A stretch of DNA of 64,000 nucleotides from Chitinibacter sp046530675 (GCF_046530675.1 NZ_CP172558.1:496001-560000), one strand, 5' to 3'. Shown: positions 29,917-39,534, counted from the first letter of the stretch. Made by a program: numbers and translations. Notes: generated from the sequence alone by a model not told the origin.

Positions 29917-30720
29917 ATGGAATTGAACGATCTGACTTTCCAACGCTACAGCCAATGGATGCTGGAGCAGACCGGGGTACATCTTGCACCAATCAAAAAA
30001 ACACTCGTCTGCCAGCGACTGAATAAACGACTTGAAGCTAGAAAAATTGCTTCATTCGAGGCTTATTTCAAACTTATCAATGATCAGAAAGAAGATGCCG
30101 AACGACAGCTCGCGCTGGATTTGCTGACCACGCACGAGACTTTTTTCTTTCGCGAACCCAAACATTTTGACTGGTTCAAAGCTTATTTAAGCCGCCCACA
30201 CAGCAGCAACCACATGCTCAGAGTCTGGAGCGCAGCCGCATCGAGTGGCGAAGAGGTCTGGAGCATCGCCATGATGCTTGCCGATGTAATGGGAATACAT
30301 GGCACTTGGTATTTGATGGGCAGCGACATCAGCCAGCCCGTTCTGGATAAAGCCCGCGCCGGGCATTACCCGATGCAGCGCTGCGAAGGCATCCCGCTGA
30401 ATTACCTGAAAAGCTATTGCCTCAAAGGTCAGGGCTCTCATCTCGATACGCTGCTGATCAGCCGCGAATTACGTCATCGGGTCGAGTTTCAGGTCATCAA
30501 TCTCAATCAGGATCTGCCCAGCATGCAGTCCTTTGACGTGATTTTCCTGCGCAATGTGCTGATTTATTTCAATGCAGAAACCAAGAAACACGTTGTCCAG
30601 CGCTGCATTCAGCGCTTGCACGTTGGCGGCTATCTGATTATCAGCCATTCGGAAACCATTACCGGGGTGCATCACAATTTGAAATTGGTGCAGGCAGGGA
30701 TATATCAAAAAACCGAGTAA
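29917..30720 (+). CDS. cheR: CheR-type chemoreceptor methyltransferase
   Basis: Transfers methyl groups from S-adenosylmethionine to glutamates of chemoreceptors. The product of 267 residues has an N-terminal alpha-helical domain (FQRYSQWMLEQTGVHLAP) and a Rossmann domain with LRVWSAAASSGEEVWSIAMML, GSDISQPVLDKARAG, and FLRNVLIYF, the standard CheR blocks. The usual WSAACSTGEE is WSAAASSGEE here. The ATG at 29917 is preferred to the TTG at 29911. No other che gene is nearby; it lies between two cyclic-di-GMP type genes, so it may serve a separate chemosensory pathway. Confidence 0.92.
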   Translation: MELNDLTFQRYSQWMLEQTGVHLAPIKKTLVCQRLNKRLEARKIASFEAYFKLINDQKEDAERQLALDLLTTHETFFFREPKHFDWFKAYLSRPHSSNHMLRVWSAAASSGEEVWSIAMMLADVMGIHGTWYLMGSDISQPVLDKARAGHYPMQRCEGIPLNYLKSYCLKGQGSHLDTLLISRELRHRVEFQVINLNQDLPSMQSFDVIFLRNVLIYFNAETKKHVVQRCIQRLHVGGYLIISHSETITGVHHNLKLVQAGIYQKTE

Positions 30721-30786
30721 GCCCACGACCATCTGCGATTCGTATCGGCTTACTCTTGGGACAGTCAGCAAAATTCAGACCGGGCT

Positions 30787-31899
30787 TTACTCTTCCAGCG
30801 GCAGCAAATCCCAATCTAGATTGAGCTCGGCAGTGGCCAGCTCAAGCAGCGGTTTGAGATTGAGCATCAATGCTTTCAGATGCGGGCGCAACTCGTCGAC
30901 TTTGCCTTTATGCAGCATCACCAAAGCCTCTGAAATTAACGGCGTCGGCATTTGACTCATCGCCGGATCCGGCATAAAGACATGATTATCCATTGGTTCG
31001 GCATACAAACGATCCCGTAGAATCGCCATCATCCGGTCAACCGAATGCACATCATCATGCCAAGAATTCGCCACTGAAATCGACGCGGTCACTCGCAACT
31101 GTTCGCTACGGAAATTCACTCTGGCATTGGCGATTGTCTGACGCAAGCGCTCGGCAATCACTCTTGCCTCAGTCAGCGGAGCGGACGGGGACACCACAAC
31201 AAACATCGAATCACTCAGGCGTGCCAGTGTGTCTTCTTTACGCAGTTTGGCCTCAAGCAACTTGGCCAGCAAGCCCAGCAATTGCCCGTGCATTCGTTCG
31301 CCCAGTTTATGCTGCAAAGCCTGACTGTGATTGAGATCAAGCAACATGACAGTGACTTCGCTGTTATGTCGAAACGCAAAAGCCAGCGCCTGTTCCAGCT
31401 GCAAATTGAGTAAATGCGAACTGCCAACGCCGGTCAGTGCATCGGTCATCCCAGTTTGCACCTGCACCGAGCGCGACTCGGCCAGTTCGCGCCGTGTAGC
31501 TGCCAGCTCCAGATTGGCTTTAACCCGCGCCAGCATTTCGCTGCGGTCTGTCGATTTGGTGACAAAATCGTTCGCGCCACACTCGACGCAATGCGCTTTG
31601 GTCGCTTCGTCTTCTTCACCGGAAATAATAATGATGGGCAGATAATGCAAGCGGGCCTCACCCGAAGCGCGCACTCTCGCCAGCAAACCCAAGCCATCAA
31701 GCTCAGGCATGGTCAGGTCGGACAACAGCAGGTCTATGCTCTCGTCGCTCATCAAACGGCGCCAGCCTGCTTCGCCATCCCCCTCTTCAACCAGATCATA
31801 CATTTCAGACAAATGCTTCTTGATGGTCGCGCGGACAATTCTGGAGTCATCCACCACCAAAATACGGGGACGTTTGGCTAATTCTGTGCTGTCGTTCAT
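30787..31899 (-). CDS. Response regulator with degenerate GGDEF domain
   Basis: The 370-residue protein has an N-terminal receiver domain with acidic pair D17/D18 in LVVDDSR, phosphoacceptor D61 in LLLSDLTMPELDG, and the conserved Lys in FVTKSTD. A GGDEF-like domain follows (TDALTGVGSSHLLN...), but the active loop reads ARLSDSMF instead of RYGGDEF, so cyclase activity is not expected. A C-terminal extension of about 70 residues (LISEALVMLHKGKVDELRPHL) may be a helical output or binding part. It is convergent with cheR, 66 bp between stops. I infer a phosphorylation-controlled binding or scaffold protein. Confidence 0.88.
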   Translation of the reverse strand: MNDSTELAKRPRILVVDDSRIVRATIKKHLSEMYDLVEEGDGEAGWRRLMSDESIDLLLSDLTMPELDGLGLLARVRASGEARLHYLPIIIISGEEDEATKAHCVECGANDFVTKSTDRSEMLARVKANLELAATRRELAESRSVQVQTGMTDALTGVGSSHLLNLQLEQALAFAFRHNSEVTVMLLDLNHSQALQHKLGERMHGQLLGLLAKLLEAKLRKEDTLARLSDSMFVVVSPSAPLTEARVIAERLRQTIANARVNFRSEQLRVTASISVANSWHDDVHSVDRMMAILRDRLYAEPMDNHVFMPDPAMSQMPTPLISEALVMLHKGKVDELRPHLKALMLNLKPLLELATAELNLDWDLLPLEE

Positions 31900-32054
31900 A
31901 GAAGTGATCTGTACTTTGAGACGAACCTCTAGCCTAGCATATCACGCACAGAAACGTATGAAACTCCCCCATAATATGACAATCACTAGACAACAAGGGG
32001 CGCTGCATGCCATAAAGAAAAATCATTGCCCTGCATTTGCATAAGGTAAACCTG

Positions 32055-32411
32055 ATGGCCAGCACCTATCGTTTACAAATCGGTTTATCGCCCCTTGCCC
32101 CCCAAGAGGCCGACATCGCGCTATCAACCATTCGCAGGGTGTGGTGCATGCCATCATGGGTACGCAAGCAGCATATCGGCGACGGCGTGTTTCTACTGGA
32201 AGTACGCCATGAAGCAGCACTCAAACCGGGTGAGAGCGCCGACTGGTTTGTCGAACGCCTTGCTGCTGCGCTATGGCAGGAAATCGGCCGCTTTGTCCGA
32301 GTCGTCATCGACATCGCGCCGCACGAAGCCCCCGATGGCCGCGTGTTTATTCTGGAAGAAGCATCTTACTGGCGCATCATGGAAAGCTTCCGGCTGTCGC
32401 ACCCGTATTAA
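32055..32411 (+). CDS. Conserved hypothetical protein (118 aa)
   Basis: I do not recognise this protein. It starts MASTYRLQIGLSPL, preceded by AAGG at eight bases from the ATG; an upstream ATG at 32037 has no such support. The sequence is globular, with no signal peptide or membrane helix, and Trp-rich segments VWCMPSWVRK and EEASYWRIMESF. Codon use looks like that of its neighbours. It is divergent from the response regulator and convergent with rpsT, sharing the terminator between them. Confidence 0.65.
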   Translation: MASTYRLQIGLSPLAPQEADIALSTIRRVWCMPSWVRKQHIGDGVFLLEVRHEAALKPGESADWFVERLAAALWQEIGRFVRVVIDIAPHEAPDGRVFILEEASYWRIMESFRLSHPY

Positions 32412-32467
32412 CGAATCCGGCGCTACCGAGAACTGCAATCATCATGAGACCACAAAAAACGCAGCCG

Positions 32468-32500
32468 AAAAAAAGCCCACTCGAAAGTGGGCTTTTTCTT
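32468..32500. terminator. Terminator shared by rpsT and the hypothetical gene
   Basis: A stem AAGCCCACT/AGTGGGCTT closes over CGAA, with A-tract and T-tract on opposite sides, so it can act in both directions. Confidence 0.9.
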
Positions 32501-32515
32501 CATGCAGGCAAAAAC

Positions 32516-32779
32516 TTAAGCCATTGCCTTGATCGCAGCAGCCAGACGGCTCTTGTGACGAGCAGCCTTGTTTTTGTGGTAAATCTTTTTATCAGCGATA
32601 CGGTCGATTGTGCTTACTGATTGCTGGTAAACAGCAGTAGCAGCAGCTTTATCGCCAGCAGCAATCGCTTTGATTACTTTTTTAACTGCAGTACGGAATT
32701 CTGAACGCTGAGCGCCATTGTGTTCACGTGCTGCAGTTGCTTGACGAGCGCGCTTGCGTGCTTGTGCGGTATTTGCCAT
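32516..32779 (-). CDS. rpsT: 30S ribosomal protein S20
   Basis: Small-subunit protein that binds the 5' domain of 16S rRNA. The 87-residue basic product MANTAQARKRARQ...HKSRLAAAIKAM matches S20 along its full length. AGGAG precedes the ATG at 32779; the open frame extends upstream to 32848 without support. It is back to back with murJ, an arrangement conserved in many proteobacteria. Confidence 0.98.
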   Translation of the reverse strand: MANTAQARKRARQATAAREHNGAQRSEFRTAVKKVIKAIAAGDKAAATAVYQQSVSTIDRIADKKIYHKNKAARHKSRLAAAIKAMA

Positions 32780-32940
32780 GTTGTAATGCTCCTGAGGTGT
32801 AACGGGTCTACTGCTTGGCCGGAGACACGGACTTTCGGCAGCACACACAAACCCTAGAAAGGCGACGATTTTATTCGTTCTTCACGACATATGCAAGAGC
32901 GGCGTATCATGCGCACAAAGCAAATTAAGCCCGTGGAAAT

Positions 32941-34476
32941 ATGAATCTCTTAAAAGCAGTCGCAGCAGTCAGCTCAATGACCTTGATCTCACGCGTTTTA
33001 GGGTTTGCCCGCGACGCAATCATGGCGCGGATCTTTGGGGCCAGCCTTGCCACCGACGCCTTTAACGTCGCCTTCAAACTCCCCAATCTGCTGCGACGCA
33101 TCTTCGCCGAAGGGGCATTCAGTCAGGCTTTCGTACCGATATTGGCTGAATACAAAAACAAACAGGGCGACGAGGCGGCGCGTGAGTTTATCGCCGACGT
33201 GTCGGGCATGTTGACGTTGATCCTCGCCATCGTCACTGCAATTGGCGTGATCGCCGCACCATGGATCATTTGGGTTTCGGCACCGGGCTTTGCCCAAAAC
33301 CCGGATAAATTTGCGCTAACGACAGATTTGTTGCGCATCACCTTTCCATATATTTTGCTGATTTCCTTGTCGTCCTTGGCTGGCGCTGTACTCAATACCT
33401 GGAATAAATTCTCGGTTCCGGCCTTTGTACCGACGTTACTAAATGTCTCGTTTATTGTTTTTGCGCTGTTTCTGACGCCGTATTTCGACCCGCCGATTCT
33501 GGCAATGGCCGTTGCTGTCGTCGTTGGTGGCGTGGCGCAACTGGCTTATCAATTGCCGCATTTGCGCAAAATCGGCATGTTGACCCGACCCAAACTTAAT
33601 TTTCACGACGCCGGCGTCTGGCGCGTCATCAAACAAATGGGGCCAGCGATTTTGGGGGTTTCAGTCAGTCAGATTTCGCTGATTATCAATACGATTTTCG
33701 CCTCCTTCCTGATCTCCGGTTCGGTGTCGTGGATGTATTACGCGGATCGTTTGATGGAATTTCCAACCGGCTTGCTCGGCGTCGCGCTCGGCACAATTTT
33801 GCTGCCTTCACTATCAAAGACCTATGCCAACGACGACACCACCGAGTATTCACGCCTGCTCGACTGGGGTTTGCGTTTGGCGCTGTTACTGGCAATTCCA
33901 TCGGCCGTCGCCTTGGCACTGATTGCCGAGCCGCTGACTGTCGCCATGTTCCAGTACGGCAAATTCACCGCACACGATGCACAAATGACACAGCAGGCTC
34001 TCTGCGCCTACGCCGTTGGCTTGGTAGGGCTGATTTTGATCAAGATTCTGGCGCCGGGGTTTTACGCGCGGCAAAATATTAAAACACCGGTCAAAATCGC
34101 TTTATTTACACTAGCAGTCACACAGATATTTAACTTGTTGCTCATCGGCCATTTGAAACATGCAGGTTTGGCGCTGGCGATCAGCTTGGGCGCACTGACC
34201 AATGCCGGATTGCTGTTTTATCAATTGCGCAAGCAGCAGATTTTCACGCCGCAAGCAGGCTGGGCGGTTTTTGTATTCAAATTATTACTCGCCGTGAGTG
34301 TAATGGCGGCTACGCTGATCGGCATGCTGCAGCTGATGCCAGCGTGGTCGGACGGCAATATGTCGATGCGTTTGTTGCGCCTCACTGGCCTGGTTCTGGC
34401 AGGCATTGCGGCCTATTTTGCGACGCTGGGTTTGCTGGGTTTTAGACCTCGCCATTTTTCACGCCGCAGCAACTAA
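32941..34476 (+). CDS. murJ: Lipid II flippase MurJ
   Basis: Moves undecaprenyl-linked peptidoglycan precursor lipid II across the inner membrane. The 511-residue polytopic protein has about 14 hydrophobic segments and the MviN signatures SRVLGFARDAIMARIFGAS near the N-terminus, FAEGAFSQAFVPI, and YYADRLMEFPTGLLGVALG. Length is normal for the family. It is divergent from rpsT. A 49-bp repeat copy follows 11 bases after its stop codon. Confidence 0.97.
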   Translation: MNLLKAVAAVSSMTLISRVLGFARDAIMARIFGASLATDAFNVAFKLPNLLRRIFAEGAFSQAFVPILAEYKNKQGDEAAREFIADVSGMLTLILAIVTAIGVIAAPWIIWVSAPGFAQNPDKFALTTDLLRITFPYILLISLSSLAGAVLNTWNKFSVPAFVPTLLNVSFIVFALFLTPYFDPPILAMAVAVVVGGVAQLAYQLPHLRKIGMLTRPKLNFHDAGVWRVIKQMGPAILGVSVSQISLIINTIFASFLISGSVSWMYYADRLMEFPTGLLGVALGTILLPSLSKTYANDDTTEYSRLLDWGLRLALLLAIPSAVALALIAEPLTVAMFQYGKFTAHDAQMTQQALCAYAVGLVGLILIKILAPGFYARQNIKTPVKIALFTLAVTQIFNLLLIGHLKHAGLALAISLGALTNAGLLFYQLRKQQIFTPQAGWAVFVFKLLLAVSVMAATLIGMLQLMPAWSDGNMSMRLLRLTGLVLAGIAAYFATLGLLGFRPRHFSRRSN

Positions 34477-34487
34477 ATACATGGCGC

Positions 34488-34536
34488 ATGTATTGCCACC
34501 AGTATCAAATAGATAGCCTTTTACAGAGCAATACCC
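34488..34536. repeat. 49-bp GGGTAT/ATACCC element, copy e
   Basis: On the minus strand it starts exactly GGGTATTGCTCTG, identical over 13 bases to the reversed copy g, and ends ATACAT. Length is 49 bp. It lies directly after murJ. Confidence 0.6.
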
Positions 34537-34688
34537 CAACAGACCAGTCGGCACCACCTTCAGAAACAGCCTGTGATGCCATCGCCTGCAGCCAGTCCTG
34601 CTCAGTCGTGATAAAATCACGCGATTAATTTTCTCTCGCCGTGGCAAGCGCAGCCTTGCCCGAATACATTCAATAAATGGAGCTCAGG

Positions 34689-35891
34689 ATGACATCCTCG
34701 ATTTTTGCCGCCGTAGAAATGGCCCCACGCGACCCGATTTTGGGCCTGAACGAAGCGTTTAACGCCGACACTCGCAGCACCAAAGTGAATTTGGGCGTAG
34801 GCGTTTACTACAATGACGAAGGCAAAATTCCTTTGCTCGCTGCGGTGAAAGAAGCGGAAAAAGCACGTCTGGCGACGCAACCACCGCGCGGCTACCAGGC
34901 CATTGAGGGTAATCCGGCTTACAACGCGGGTGTACAAAACCTGCTGTTCGGCGTTGAAAGCGAATTGATCGCAGCTGGCCGTGTTGTTACTGCACAAGCT
35001 TTGGGCGGCACTGGCGCACTGAAAATCGGCGGCGACTTCCTGCAACGTCTGAACCCGAATGCGACCGTTTACATCAGCAACCCAAGCTGGGAAAACCACC
35101 GCGCGATTTTCGAATCTGCGGGTTTCAAGGTAGGCGACTATCCGTACTATGACGCAAGCACTCGCGGCGTTGACTTTGCTGCGATGAAAGCCTTCCTGCT
35201 GACGCTGGAAGCGGGCTCAGTGATTATCTTGCACGCTTGCTGCCACAACCCAACTGGCGCGGACATGAGCGACGCGCAATGGGGCGAAGTGGTTGAAGTT
35301 TGTCGCGAGCGTGGTCTGGTGCCATTCCTTGACATGGCTTACCAAGGCTTTGCTGAAGGCATCGATGCTGACTCGGTTGCAGTGAAAGCCTTCGCCGCAT
35401 CTGGCCTGCAATTCTTTATCTCTAGCTCGTTCTCGAAAAGCTTCTCTTTGTACGGCGAACGCGTTGGCGCGCTGTCTATCATCACGTCGAGCAAAGAAGA
35501 ATCTGGCCGCGTATTGAGCCAACTGAAACGCGTCATCCGCACCAACTACTCTAACCCACCGATCCACGGCGGTGCAGTGGTTGCTGCAGTGCTGGCGAGC
35601 CCGGAATTGCGCGCGATGTGGGAAGAAGAACTCGGCGGCATGCGCGTTCGCATCCGCGCAATGCGCTCTGGTCTGGTTGAAAAACTGGCCGCTCGTGGCG
35701 TGGCACAAGACTTCTCGTTCGTGACGCAACAGCGCGGCATGTTCTCGTACACCGGCCTGACTGCCGAGCAAGTTGAAAAACTGCGCGCCGACTATGGCAT
35801 TTACGCGGTATCAACTGGCCGTATCTGTCTGGCTGCGCTGAACGTCAACAACATCGACTACGTTGCTGATTCGATCGCAAAAGTACTTTAA
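34689..35891 (+). CDS. tyrB: Aromatic amino acid / aspartate aminotransferase (class Ia)
   Basis: Pyridoxal-phosphate enzyme that makes phenylalanine, tyrosine or aspartate from the oxo acids with glutamate. The 400-residue product shows LNLGVGVYY-like VNLGVGVYYNDEG, YQAIEGNPAYN, ACCHNPTGAD, FLDMAYQGFAEG, the PLP-lysine segment SSSFSKSFSLYGERVGAL and the C-terminal GRICLAALN. These fit the TyrB/AspC subfamily. Substrate preference cannot be decided from the sequence. I choose the ATG at 34689 because GGAG lies six bases upstream; the earlier ATG at 34677 would put the ribosome site inside the gene. It is monocistronic with its own terminator. Confidence 0.92.
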   Translation: MTSSIFAAVEMAPRDPILGLNEAFNADTRSTKVNLGVGVYYNDEGKIPLLAAVKEAEKARLATQPPRGYQAIEGNPAYNAGVQNLLFGVESELIAAGRVVTAQALGGTGALKIGGDFLQRLNPNATVYISNPSWENHRAIFESAGFKVGDYPYYDASTRGVDFAAMKAFLLTLEAGSVIILHACCHNPTGADMSDAQWGEVVEVCRERGLVPFLDMAYQGFAEGIDADSVAVKAFAASGLQFFISSSFSKSFSLYGERVGALSIITSSKEESGRVLSQLKRVIRTNYSNPPIHGGAVVAAVLASPELRAMWEEELGGMRVRIRAMRSGLVEKLAARGVAQDFSFVTQQRGMFSYTGLTAEQVEKLRADYGIYAVSTGRICLAALNVNNIDYVADSIAKVL

Positions 35892-35915
35892 TACCTTGTT
35901 CCGCACCATTAATCA

Positions 35916-35945
35916 TAAAAAGCCTGCTTAACGCAGGCTTTTTTA
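35916..35945 (+). terminator. Terminator after tyrB
   Basis: Stem AAAAAGCCTGC/GCAGGCTTTTT over a short TTAAC loop, followed by T residues. Confidence 0.9.
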
Positions 35946-36009
35946 TTGCCCACTGTTTATATTTTGACCATCTGCCTACCGTATCAATTCAAATGCGAGT
36001 GGTCAAAAA

Positions 36010-38922
36010 ATGAATCTCAAAAAAGCCATCCCGTTTCACCTTCATCTCTCCTACCTGTTCACCGGACTGATTCTGGTATTTTCACTGATTCTCGGATTGG
36101 CGCTACTTCATCGCGTTAATCAGATGATCCTGACTGACGTCAGCGCACGCTACGACCTGATCGGCGAGCAAACCGCCAGAAGCATTCTGACGATGGCCAA
36201 GCCGATCAAAAATCAGGTTGAAACACTGGCCAAATCGCCAATCACCCAAGCCAAGACGCTGGAGCAACGACTTGAATATATAGGGTATATGGTTGCAAGC
36301 ATTGCCAATAATGAGCTATCAAACGCTACCTATATAGGGTATCCGAATGGCGAATTCTTTATGCTGCGAAAATGGCAGGACACGCCCCAGTTACGCGCCC
36401 TGCTGTCTCCGCCCCCTGGTACAGCCTGGGTCATTCAGAGCCTGAGTCTGAAACACGGCAACATGGTTGGTGATTTTTTCTATTTCGATCAACAACTCAA
36501 ACTGATTGCATTGCGCGGCGGCGTTGCCTATCAATTCGACCCGCGCACTCGCCCTTGGTATCAAAATGCTTTGGCACACAATGACAGTAATTCCCGTGCC
36601 ACAGACGCCTATTATTTTGCTTCGTCTGGCGCAGTGGGCTTCACTTATTCAACCCGATCCCCCAAAGCCGAGGCCGTTATCGGCACCGACATCCTGCTGA
36701 CCGATTTGCAAAACAGCCTGAGCCAGGAAAAAAACACGTCAAAAAGCCGCATCGCCTTGCTGAACAACAGCGGACAGGTCATTGCCCTGCAAAATGGCAG
36801 CGCTCAAGTCTATATCCCCAAACTCGTCACCTTGCCTGATGGAAGACTTCGCTTACCGATGATCAAGGAAGTGCAAGATCCCATTCTCAATCAACTTTAC
36901 GCACTCGGCGAAATGAAGCACAGCCGATCCTTCACCCTCAATCAGGATGATTGGGAAGGGCTCAATTTGCGCCTGCAAATTCCGGGCGGAAAACCACTCA
37001 CCCTGCTGATTGCCAGCCCGCACGACGAATTACTCGCCAACGCCCGGGCACTGCGTAACCAAGGCATGCTTCTGGCTGGCATCCTGTTGCTGGGCGTTAT
37101 TGCGCTGGCCTTTTTCGTCTCCAGACTAGCCTCTCGCCCGATGAATCAATTGAGCGACGAGACGATCAAGATCCAGCATTTCGATTTCAGCGAATCCATT
37201 TCAATCCGATCGAACATTACCGAAATCATCGAACTGGCCGATTCGATGAACGACATGAAATCGACAATACGATCTTTTCTGGAACTGTCGACCAGCCTAG
37301 CGTCCGAAACGAACTTCGAACGATTGCTTGCCCGTATCCTGAGCGAGTTGGCCGAGATTGCCGATGCACAAGGCGGGGTCATTTATCTGCATGACCCCAA
37401 ACTACGGACACTGATCCCCGCCCACTCGCACCTGAGTAATCTCACACCAGTCAACGTCGGACAAATTGCGACGCTCAGCCTTGATGAGTTAACTAATCCA
37501 ATCGTCAAAGCGGCGCATAACGGCACCATTATCGAACAGCTCGATGAAGCCCGGCTCGACCAACTGTTTGGCCAGGAGTCCAGTGGCAATGCCACAGTAA
37601 TTGCATTACCACTCAAGGAGCGTAATGGGACACTAGCTGGCGTTATTGCAATGCAATTGGCCAATGAATCGGTCGACCCCGGCCAGCAAGCGATGATTGA
37701 GGCGATTTCCGGCAATGCGGCAGTCGCTATTGAAAATCAACGCCTGATCCAGGAACAGAAAACACTGCTTGAAGCGTTCATCCAGCTGATTGCCGGCGCG
37801 ATTGATGCCAAAAGCCCTTACACCGGCGGACACTGCCAGCGCGTACCGGAATTAACCAAAATGCTGGCTCAAGCGGCATGCGAACAAAGCCAAGGGCCAT
37901 TTGCCGAATTCAATTTAAATGAAAGCGAATGGGAAGAACTGCATATCGCAGCATGGTTACACGACTGCGGCAAAGTCACTACACCGGAATATGTCGTCGA
38001 CAAGGCGACCAAACTAGAAACCTTGTACGACCGAATTCATGAAATCCGGATGCGTTTTGAAGTCATGAAGCGCGACGTTCATATTCGATACTGGGAAAAT
38101 CTGGCCAGTGGTGGCGATCAGAAACAATTGAACAATATCAGAGAGCAGGAATTACAACGCCTAGACGATGATTTTGCCTTTGTCGCCCACTGCAATGAAG
38201 GCGGCGAATTTATGGCGCAGGACAAAATAGAAAGGCTCACCAACATCGCCAGCCAGACCTGGCTACGAACTCTTTCTGATCGCCTCGGCATTTCGTACGA
38301 AGAAAGGCAGCGCAAGGCAGGCACTCCCGAAGCCCCATTACCCACCCCAGAACCATTAATTGCCGATAAGCCAGAGCATCGTTTTATTCGCAAGGAGCGC
38401 GATAAAATCGCGCCCGACAACCCCTGGGGCTTCAAGCTAAATGTGCCGGAGTATTTATACAACCGGGGAGAGCTTTACAATTTATGTGTTGGCCGCGGCA
38501 CCCTATCGGAGGAAGAGCGTTACAAGATCAATGAGCACATCGTCCAGACCATTATCATGCTGGAAAAACTCCCCTTCCCTCGCCATCTGTCGCGAGTTCC
38601 GGAAATCGCAGGCGGGCACCATGAAAAAATGGATGGCAGCGGCTATCCAAAACGCTTAACTCGCAATGAAATGAGTCTACCAGCCCGAATGATGGCAATC
38701 GCCGACATTTTCGAAGCACTCACCGCAATCGACAGACCCTATAAAAAAGGCAAACTCCTCTCGGAAGCAATCAAAATCATGAGTCTAATGAAAAAAGACC
38801 AGCATATTGACGCTGATCTTTTTTCATTATTTTTGACATCCGGGGTATATCGCACCTACGCGGAACGCTACCTGCAGGCAGCGCAAATCGACGAATTTGA
38901 TATCTCCATTTATCTGGTCTAG
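36010..38922 (+). CDS. Cache-HAMP-GAF-HD-GYP membrane phosphodiesterase
   Basis: The 970-residue sensor has a transmembrane helix (about 12-34), a large periplasmic Cache domain (YIGYPNGEFFMLR, DPRTRPWYQNAL), a second helix (about 355-375), a HAMP-like segment, a GAF domain (about 430-585) and a C-terminal HD-GYP domain. Metal ligands are visible at H651-D652 (LHDCGK) and H870-H871 (GGHHEKMDGSGYP), with the GYP triad at 878-880, so cyclic-di-GMP hydrolysis is likely. About 150 extra residues lie between the HD motif and the next conserved helix (INEHI), unusual for the family. The ATG has little ribosome site but the helix start fits. Its stop overlaps that of the convergent next gene. Confidence 0.9.
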   Translation: MNLKKAIPFHLHLSYLFTGLILVFSLILGLALLHRVNQMILTDVSARYDLIGEQTARSILTMAKPIKNQVETLAKSPITQAKTLEQRLEYIGYMVASIANNELSNATYIGYPNGEFFMLRKWQDTPQLRALLSPPPGTAWVIQSLSLKHGNMVGDFFYFDQQLKLIALRGGVAYQFDPRTRPWYQNALAHNDSNSRATDAYYFASSGAVGFTYSTRSPKAEAVIGTDILLTDLQNSLSQEKNTSKSRIALLNNSGQVIALQNGSAQVYIPKLVTLPDGRLRLPMIKEVQDPILNQLYALGEMKHSRSFTLNQDDWEGLNLRLQIPGGKPLTLLIASPHDELLANARALRNQGMLLAGILLLGVIALAFFVSRLASRPMNQLSDETIKIQHFDFSESISIRSNITEIIELADSMNDMKSTIRSFLELSTSLASETNFERLLARILSELAEIADAQGGVIYLHDPKLRTLIPAHSHLSNLTPVNVGQIATLSLDELTNPIVKAAHNGTIIEQLDEARLDQLFGQESSGNATVIALPLKERNGTLAGVIAMQLANESVDPGQQAMIEAISGNAAVAIENQRLIQEQKTLLEAFIQLIAGAIDAKSPYTGGHCQRVPELTKMLAQAACEQSQGPFAEFNLNESEWEELHIAAWLHDCGKVTTPEYVVDKATKLETLYDRIHEIRMRFEVMKRDVHIRYWENLASGGDQKQLNNIREQELQRLDDDFAFVAHCNEGGEFMAQDKIERLTNIASQTWLRTLSDRLGISYEERQRKAGTPEAPLPTPEPLIADKPEHRFIRKERDKIAPDNPWGFKLNVPEYLYNRGELYNLCVGRGTLSEEERYKINEHIVQTIIMLEKLPFPRHLSRVPEIAGGHHEKMDGSGYPKRLTRNEMSLPARMMAIADIFEALTAIDRPYKKGKLLSEAIKIMSLMKKDQHIDADLFSLFLTSGVYRTYAERYLQAAQIDEFDISIYLV
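36283..36331. repeat. 49-bp GGGTAT/ATACCC element, copy f (degenerate right end)
   Basis: Starts exactly GGGTATATGG like the reversed copy c and ends CTACCT; about 29 of 49 positions match that copy by hand alignment. It lies in the Cache-domain coding region. Confidence 0.4.
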
Positions 38923-39455
38923 TTTTTTGCTCCAGGTGTTTTCTTGGCATTTTGCAGGCAAGCTTTCCACTGCTGTGCTGTGGCGGCAGCTTGACCATCA
39001 ACGACACAATCGCCAGTTTTCAGATGCAAATAGTCCACGCCCGGATCGCCCGTTGCAGACGACAACTCTTGGGTCGTACTGGAACGAGATGCACTGCTCG
39101 TACGCGAATGCCCCCCCAGTTCCGCCAATTTCTTCTCCAGCTCATCAACACGATCACTCTTGGCCCGGAGATCTATCCGCAGTTGCTTGAGCTCTTCATC
39201 TTGCGCATCGTGCGCTTCAATTTGCTGCAGTATTGTTGTCTTCAGCTTAACAATTTGCTCGACGTAAAATTTTTTCTCGAAGCTGCGCTTGCTCATTCCG
39301 ACGGCGATACCCAGCAACAAGAAAAAAATCAGTAAGAACAAGGAACCCGCCCAGATGAATGGCAAGCGATAGCGCTGAAAAAAGCCAGGTTCAACAGGAG
39401 GTACTGCGCGGGGAGGGGGATCAGCATCCAGCGCTTCGATAACTTCGTCCGACAT
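38919..39455 (-). CDS. Hypothetical membrane-anchored coiled-coil protein
   Basis: I do not recognise a named family. The 178-residue product has a Pro-rich cytoplasmic start, one transmembrane helix (LPFIWAGSLFLLIFFLLLGI, about residues 30-50), a coiled coil (about 60-110, rich in Leu/Glu/Lys) and a C-terminal segment with two cysteines (TGDCVVDG and WKACLQNAK) that could form a disulphide in the periplasm. GAGGGA lies upstream of the ATG at 39455; the longer frame to 39494 is not needed. It is convergent with the HD-GYP gene and both stops use the same CTAG. Confidence 0.7.
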   Translation of the reverse strand: MSDEVIEALDADPPPRAVPPVEPGFFQRYRLPFIWAGSLFLLIFFLLLGIAVGMSKRSFEKKFYVEQIVKLKTTILQQIEAHDAQDEELKQLRIDLRAKSDRVDELEKKLAELGGHSRTSSASRSSTTQELSSATGDPGVDYLHLKTGDCVVDGQAAATAQQWKACLQNAKKTPGAKN

Positions 39456-39534
39456 GCGAGTATCCCTCTGTAGATTATGTGTTCGCCAGCACAATGACGG
39501 CGATGCTAAGCATCAAAATAGCACGGACAAAATA

